Shown here in pieces: positions 7,434-11,584 of a stretch of 11,584 nucleotides of DNA (positions within the stretch are counted from its first letter, which is position 1; each line of letters begins with the position of its first letter). The DNA comes from Scleroderma bovista (Eukaryota; Basidiomycota; Agaricomycetes; Boletales; Sclerodermataceae). The notes under the pieces were generated by a model. That model saw only the letters and a program-made list of their open reading frames with translations, did no database searches and was not told the origin of the DNA. The translations under genes were made by a program, and so were the position numbers. Where the stretch lies: positions 1 to 11,584 of the forward strand of contig JAYMGJ010000818.1 in NCBI GenBank assembly GCA_037178675.1, in the 5' to 3' direction.

Positions 7434-8735
7434 GCTGCTGAGGTACAGAGTCAGAATGTTCTCCTCCGTGGAAATGCCTCTCATCTCTCTGACAACAATC
7501 TCTGTTATCACCTCGAGAGTCACATGAACATTGATCTCATTGCTGACTGTTGTTCCGCTAACATTGAAGTGGAGCAGGATCTTTGCAAGTGGATCGAGAA
7601 GGTTCGCCACCTCGATGAAAAACATCTTCGTGATGTGGCCAGACAAAAGGAGGCCGTTGAAGCGGCACTTCGTGCTAACTGCCAACCACTTCAGATGAGT
7701 CGCTCAATGAATATGAAGTCTAAGGAGTCCAAGATGACCGGTGATAAGACCACCCTTACTCGTCTTCCACGGCTCACCCCGGAGGAATGGAAGTTGTTGA
7801 ATGATAATGAGGGATGTTACAAGTGCCACTGGTTTTTCCAGACTCACACTACGCCTACGTGCCCGAATGACTTTCCAGATGCTAAAGGGTATGCTACACT
7901 CACGGCTACCAATGTGGAGGCTGCCTGCACCAAAAAGCGTACTAAACCGATTGCGGCCGTCGTTGAGGATGAACCAGTGGCCAAGAGAGTTCATGCTGTG
8001 GACGAGGTTGTTGAGCCTATCGCCGTTGTGATGCCATCCGCCACCTTGGGCAACGGCACAGATACTGGTGATGAGTGCATAGCCCCCTTATCTGTTCCTC
8101 ATTTCTATTGGTCGTGCTTGATTGATGGGCCTAACCTTGCCTCGTCTCTTCCTGTGGAAGCTTTGATTGACAATGGCTCACATTTAGTTCTGATTGACGC
8201 CACCCTTGTCAAGAAGCTTGACCTTCGTCTTGATACCCTGTTCAAACCACTTGACATCTCGGTCGCCATGTCACCCAACGAGCGTGACACCTTTTCGTTG
8301 TCTCAGTACGTCCGACTGTCTTGCCTCTCATTGGACTGCCAGTTCCATTCACGTTCAGTTTGCACCATTGTAACACCACGTCTTTGCACGCCGCTTTTGT
8401 TGGGGGGTCCCTTCTTGTCAATCAACCGCATTGTGATCGATCATGAGTTACGCACATGTACAAATAAGAACTCTGGTTATGACTTGTTGAATCCTTCATC
8501 AGATAGAAATGTAGTGAATGAATTAAACTGTCGCCTGCCAATGTCTGAGGACTATGTAGCTGTGATCCAATGTCGTATTGAACAGCTTGCTTGCAGCGAA
8601 GACTTACATAGGTGGGACACTTCCATGAAGGCAGAATTTGCAGACCGTTTTCTGGTAGACATTCCACCTATTGAACACCTACCTGATGATGTTCTTTTCC
8701 GTGTACAACCCAAAGATGTGACTAAGATTATCTAA
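7434..8735 (+). pseudogene. Gag C-terminal part, zinc knuckle and aspartic protease
   Basis: This continues the Gag frame after the 7431 stop; the first internal ATG is at 7524. Counting from 7524, residues 1-60 are helical Gag (RKWIE-like region, LDEKHLRDVARQKEAVEAAL). Residues 98-113 form a CX2CX6HX4C zinc-knuckle variant (canonical spacing is CX2CX4HX4C), which would bind the RNA. The protease starts near residue 195, with catalytic Asp at residue 216 (codon 8169) in the motif LIDNGSH. Asn replaces the usual Thr or Ser after Asp. I recall this Asn form in related fungal elements. The frame stops at TAA 8733, where the next codons (RCSYDCPKKY) plainly belong to the reverse transcriptase, so the stop is a lesion. 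Confidence 0.85.
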
Positions 8736-9980
8736 CGTTGCTCATATGATTGTCCAAAGAAATATCGTGAGGCCTGGAAGACGCTGTTACAACAGCACAT
8801 TGATGCTGGCCGTTTATGCCCTTCCAACAGCCCCCATTCTTCTCCGGCCTTTATCATTCCAAAGGCTGATCCGACTGCCTTGCCCTGCTGGGTGAACGAC
8901 TTTCGTGAACTCAATCTCAACACAGTACCAGACAATCATCCCTTGCCAAAGATTGAGGAAATCCTGCGTGATTGTGCAAAGGGCAAGTTCTTTGCTAAGA
9001 TAGACATGACCAATGCCTTCTTTCAGATGAAGGTACACCCTGACGATGTTAAATGGCTGGCCGTTCATACTCCTTGGGGACTTTATGAATGGCTTGTTAT
9101 GCCTATGGGGGTGCGTAACGCACCTGCCATCCACCAGCGCCGCATGGCTTGCGCATTGAGACCGTTCATTGGTCAGATTTGCCACGTGTACCTTGACGAT
9201 ATAGTTATTTGGTTGCAGACCCTAGACGAACACATACGGAATGTCTGTACCATTCTAGAGGCTCTTCGTGCTGCCAAACTCTTCTGCTCTCTGAAGAAGA
9301 CGCAGCTTTTTTGTACCGAAGTCTTGTTTTTGGGTCACAAAGTCTCCGCTCAAGGTATTGAAGCTGATCCGGACAAGATTTCATGCATTTTGGATTGGCC
9401 TGTACCTTGCTCCACAAATGAGATGTGTTCCTTCCTTGGTTTGGTGCGCTACATTGCCGACCACATTCCTAATCTTGCAGAATACACCCGCATTTTGAAC
9501 GCCTTGACCTCCAAGGCTGCTGATCTCAATTTTCCGAGTTGGTTGCCGGTACACCAAGACGCTTTTCAAGCCATCAAAGACCTCGTCGTCAGTCCCCAGT
9601 GTCTGACGACGATTGACCATGATAATCTGGGTGGCAACCAAATTTTCCTAACTTGCGATGCCTCTGATTATAGGACTGGTGCTGTCCTTTCCTGGGGTCC
9701 ATCTTGGGAAGAGGCGCACCCTGTCGCCTTCGATTCCACTCCCCTTCATGACACCACTCTCAATTATCCTGTTCATGAGAAAGAACTGCTTGTGATTATT
9801 CGTGGATTACAGAAGTGGCAGATAGAACTGTTGGGAACTCCAGTCCACGTTTACACTGACCATCGTACACTGGAAAATTTTGCAACACAACACGACCTGT
9901 CATGTCGCCAAGCCCGCTGGCAGGAATATATGGCACAGTTCGACCTTACCATCCATTACATTAAGGAGAACACAACGTAG
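8736..9980 (+). pseudogene. Reverse transcriptase and RNase H
   Basis: This would copy the element RNA into DNA and degrade the RNA strand. The frame is that of Gag-protease, resuming after TAA 8733. Visible are the fingers region (HIDAGRLCPSNSPHSSPAF), motif A (KIDMTNAFFQM, catalytic Asp codon 9003), motif B (MGVRNAPAIHQRRM) and motif C (YLDD, 9189-9200). RNase H follows with TCDAS (Asp codon 9657), HEKELL (Glu codon 9783) and YTDH (Asp codon 9858). The last catalytic Asp lies in VADALSR (codon 9986) in another frame, so the domain is split by a frame change just before its end. CWVNDF and RCSYD show Cys where family members usually have Arg, which suggests CGC to TGC change. Confidence 0.93.
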
Positions 9981-9982
9981 TA

Positions 9983-10210
9983 GCGGATGCGTTATCACGT
10001 CGGGGCGATCCTGTGGACAGTGTAGTTGGTGCAGTATCCAATACTTTTCTTGATCGTTCACTGGTACTCGACATTCTGACAGGCTATATGGAAGATCCTT
10101 TCTGCCGCAGACTTTTTGAGTTGTTGGACTCCATTCCATGATTACAGGAGAAGGATGGTTTGTTATACCTAGCAGACCGCTTGGTTATACCGCGCGTACA
10201 TTCCTTATGA
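9983..10210 (+). pseudogene. RNase H tail and linker to integrase, with two stops
   Basis: After the frame change, the reading frame (codons beginning at 9983) gives the RNase H terminal motif ADALSRRGDP and then a linker of the type found between RNase H and integrase. It includes LQEKDGLLYLADRLVIPR. Two TGA codons break it, at 10139-10141 and 10208-10210. The second precedes EKFFHTAHD, where relatives usually have Arg, so CGA to TGA is likely. The first cannot be assigned to one original codon with confidence. Confidence 0.8.
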
Positions 10211-11512
10211 GAAAAGTTTTTCCATACAGCTCATGATGCGGCTGGCCATTTCGGAGCCAATAAAACATATGCGGCACTTCGTAAATCGTTTTATTGGCCA
10301 AACATGCGTCGTGACCTTGTGGAAGCGTACATCCCCGCTTGTGTAGCTTGCATGCACAACAAGTCCGCTACGACAGCTCCGGCTGGGCCGCTGCACCCTT
10401 TACCAGTTCCAGATGGTAGGGGAGAATCTGTGGCGGTGGATTTTATTGGGCCCCTGCCTGAAGACCAGGGATACAACATGCTTGCGACCATCACTGACCA
10501 TCTAGGTGCAGACATCCATTTGATCCCTTGCTGTAACACGATTACTGCCCCTCAGTTCACTGCCCTGTTTTTAGATCACTGGTACTGTGAAAACGGTCTC
10601 CCTTGTGAGATCGTCTCTGATCATGATAAGCTGTTTCTATCACGCTTTTGGAAGACACTGCATGCCTTAACAGGTGTTAAGTTGAAGATGTCATTGGCAT
10701 ATCATCCTCAAACCGACGGTGCAAGCAAACGGATGAACAAGACTGTTAACCAGTGCATCCGGTTTCATGTGGAACATAATCAGAAAGGTTGGGTAAAAGC
10801 CTTACCCCGGGTGCGTTTCCACATCATGAACTCTGTAAATGCTAGCACAGGTTTCTCTCCCTTTCAGCTTCATTTGGGCCGTTCACCTTGCGTGTTACCC
10901 CCCTTATCAGAGACACAGGTTTCCAACTTTGATTCCTTTGATGCTGCGTCATTCCTCTCGCGACTCGAACTTGATGTACTAGAAGCACAAGACAATCTGC
11001 TTGCCGCCAAGGCACAACAAGCTCAGGCTGCTAACTGCCATCGTCTCGCCGATCCTCATTTTGCTGTTGGTGATAAGGTTATGTTGTCTACTAAACATCG
11101 GCGACATGAATACATAACGAGCGGGTCAGGCCGTGTAGCTAAGTTCATGCCTTGTTATGACGGTCCTTATACGGTTTTATCCACTGCACCAGAGACTTCT
11201 ACTTATGTTTTAGACATCCTGGGTTCTGCACATACGTGCAACTCATTTCACGCGAGCCATTTACGCACTTATGTGGCGAATGATCAGGAACTATTCCCAT
11301 CATGGGAACTTCCTCGTCCGGGCCCTGTCGTGACTGCAGATGGACAACTGGAGAATTTCATTGAGCGGATTTTAGATGAGAAGAAGGTCGGATGCTCAAA
11401 GAAATATCTTGTGCGGTGGGTTGGTTATGGTCCAGAAGACGACGAGTGGCTGTCTTGGAAAGCCCTTGACAAATGCGAAGCCTTGGATAGATGGGAACAA
11501 GAACATGCATAG
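10211..11512 (+). pseudogene. Integrase with C-terminal chromodomain, catalytic Glu lost
   Basis: This would insert the element DNA into the genome. The HHCC zinc-binding domain is present (His codons 10232 and 10247, Cys codons 10340 and 10349). The first ATG of the long open part is 10304. Counting from it, the catalytic core shows Asp46 (VDFIGP) and Asp106 (SDHDKLF). The third position of the DD35E triad is Lys142 (codon AAA at 10727, in ASKRMN), with the 35-residue spacing kept. The GPY-type motif YDGPYTV follows near residues 285-291. A chromodomain spans about residues 350-402 (FIERIL...YLVRWVGY...DDEWLSW), keeping the aromatic residues used to bind methylated histone tails. With Lys at the third site the enzyme should be inactive even if the upstream stops were absent. 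Confidence 0.92.
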
Positions 11513-11560
11513 CTCAGTAATCTTTATTTTGACAATGGATATATGCTAACACCTTTTGAT

Positions 11561-11573
11561 AAGGACTGAGGGA
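11561..11573 (+). other. Possible polypurine tract of the retroelement
   Basis: AAGGACTGAGGGA lies about 50 bp after the chromodomain stop, where gypsy elements carry the polypurine tract that primes plus-strand DNA. It contains two pyrimidines, so it is weak or decayed. The following TGTGG at 11580-11584 could be the first bases of the 3' LTR, but the window ends there and no matching start was found upstream. Confidence 0.3.
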
Positions 11574-11584
11574 TAACATTGTGG

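Larger units (their letters stand above)
6636..11584 (+). mobile_element. Decayed Ty3/gypsy chromovirus-type LTR retrotransposon (partial)
   Basis: In order on the plus strand are Gag, zinc knuckle, aspartic protease, reverse transcriptase, RNase H, integrase (HHCC, core, GPY motif) and a C-terminal chromodomain. Protease-RT-RNase H-integrase order defines Ty3/gypsy (Metaviridae), and the chromodomain places it with chromoviruses. Gag and the Pro-rich leader resemble agaricomycete elements. The reading frame is constant from 6846 to 9980 apart from two stops, then shifts once for the rest. Inactivating lesions: TGA 7431, TAA 8733, frame change near 9970-9982, TGA 10139, TGA 10208, and loss of the integrase catalytic Glu. 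The right edge of the window cuts the element before a 3' LTR is visible. Confidence 0.93.

Noticed and set aside
7041..7685. Minus-strand open frame of 214 codons
   Set aside because: It lies antisense to clearly recognisable Gag and has no motif of its own.

Overview
The window looks like repeat-rich, gene-poor DNA from a basidiomycete fungus, most likely an agaricomycete. The main evidence is a decayed Ty3/gypsy retroelement on the right. Its Gag, zinc-knuckle and protease segments read like agaricomycete chromovirus-type elements. Short intron-like GT...AG stretches also fit a fungus. No intact host gene, tRNA, rRNA or CRISPR array is visible.

Layout. Positions 1-499 hold no recognisable gene. 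Positions about 500-3530 form one large imperfect palindrome (symmetry centre 2015) that looks like a non-autonomous foldback element. Each arm has about 320 bp of outer unique sequence, then 18 copies of a 14-bp motif, then an array of about 169-bp repeats. The arms surround a core of roughly 740 bp with no coding capacity. After a 94-bp gap, positions 3613-4949 form a second, much younger palindrome (centre 4281). Its arms are 568 bp, the outer 528 bp or so appear identical, and the loop is 201 bp. Each arm joins a GC-rich fragment resembling the C-terminal part of a SET-domain gene to an AT-rich segment.

Positions 4950-6630 are pyrimidine-rich at first and then unassigned, with short open stretches and intron-like signals. 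Positions about 6640-11584 carry the retroelement: a leader or LTR-like control region, Gag, aspartic protease, reverse transcriptase, RNase H, integrase and a C-terminal chromodomain. The 3' LTR is not seen and probably lies beyond the window.

How the parts relate. The retroelement would once have encoded one polyprotein that packaged, copied and integrated its own RNA, with the chromodomain steering integration to chromatin. It is now dead. There are stops at 7431, 8733, 10139 and 10208, a frame change near 9970-9982, and Lys in place of the third integrase catalytic residue (Glu). Several of these lesions fit C-to-T change at CpG. The two arms of the large palindrome also differ mostly by CpG-type transitions. 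The simplest reading is a methylated, silenced repeat block in which successive elements have accumulated and decayed.
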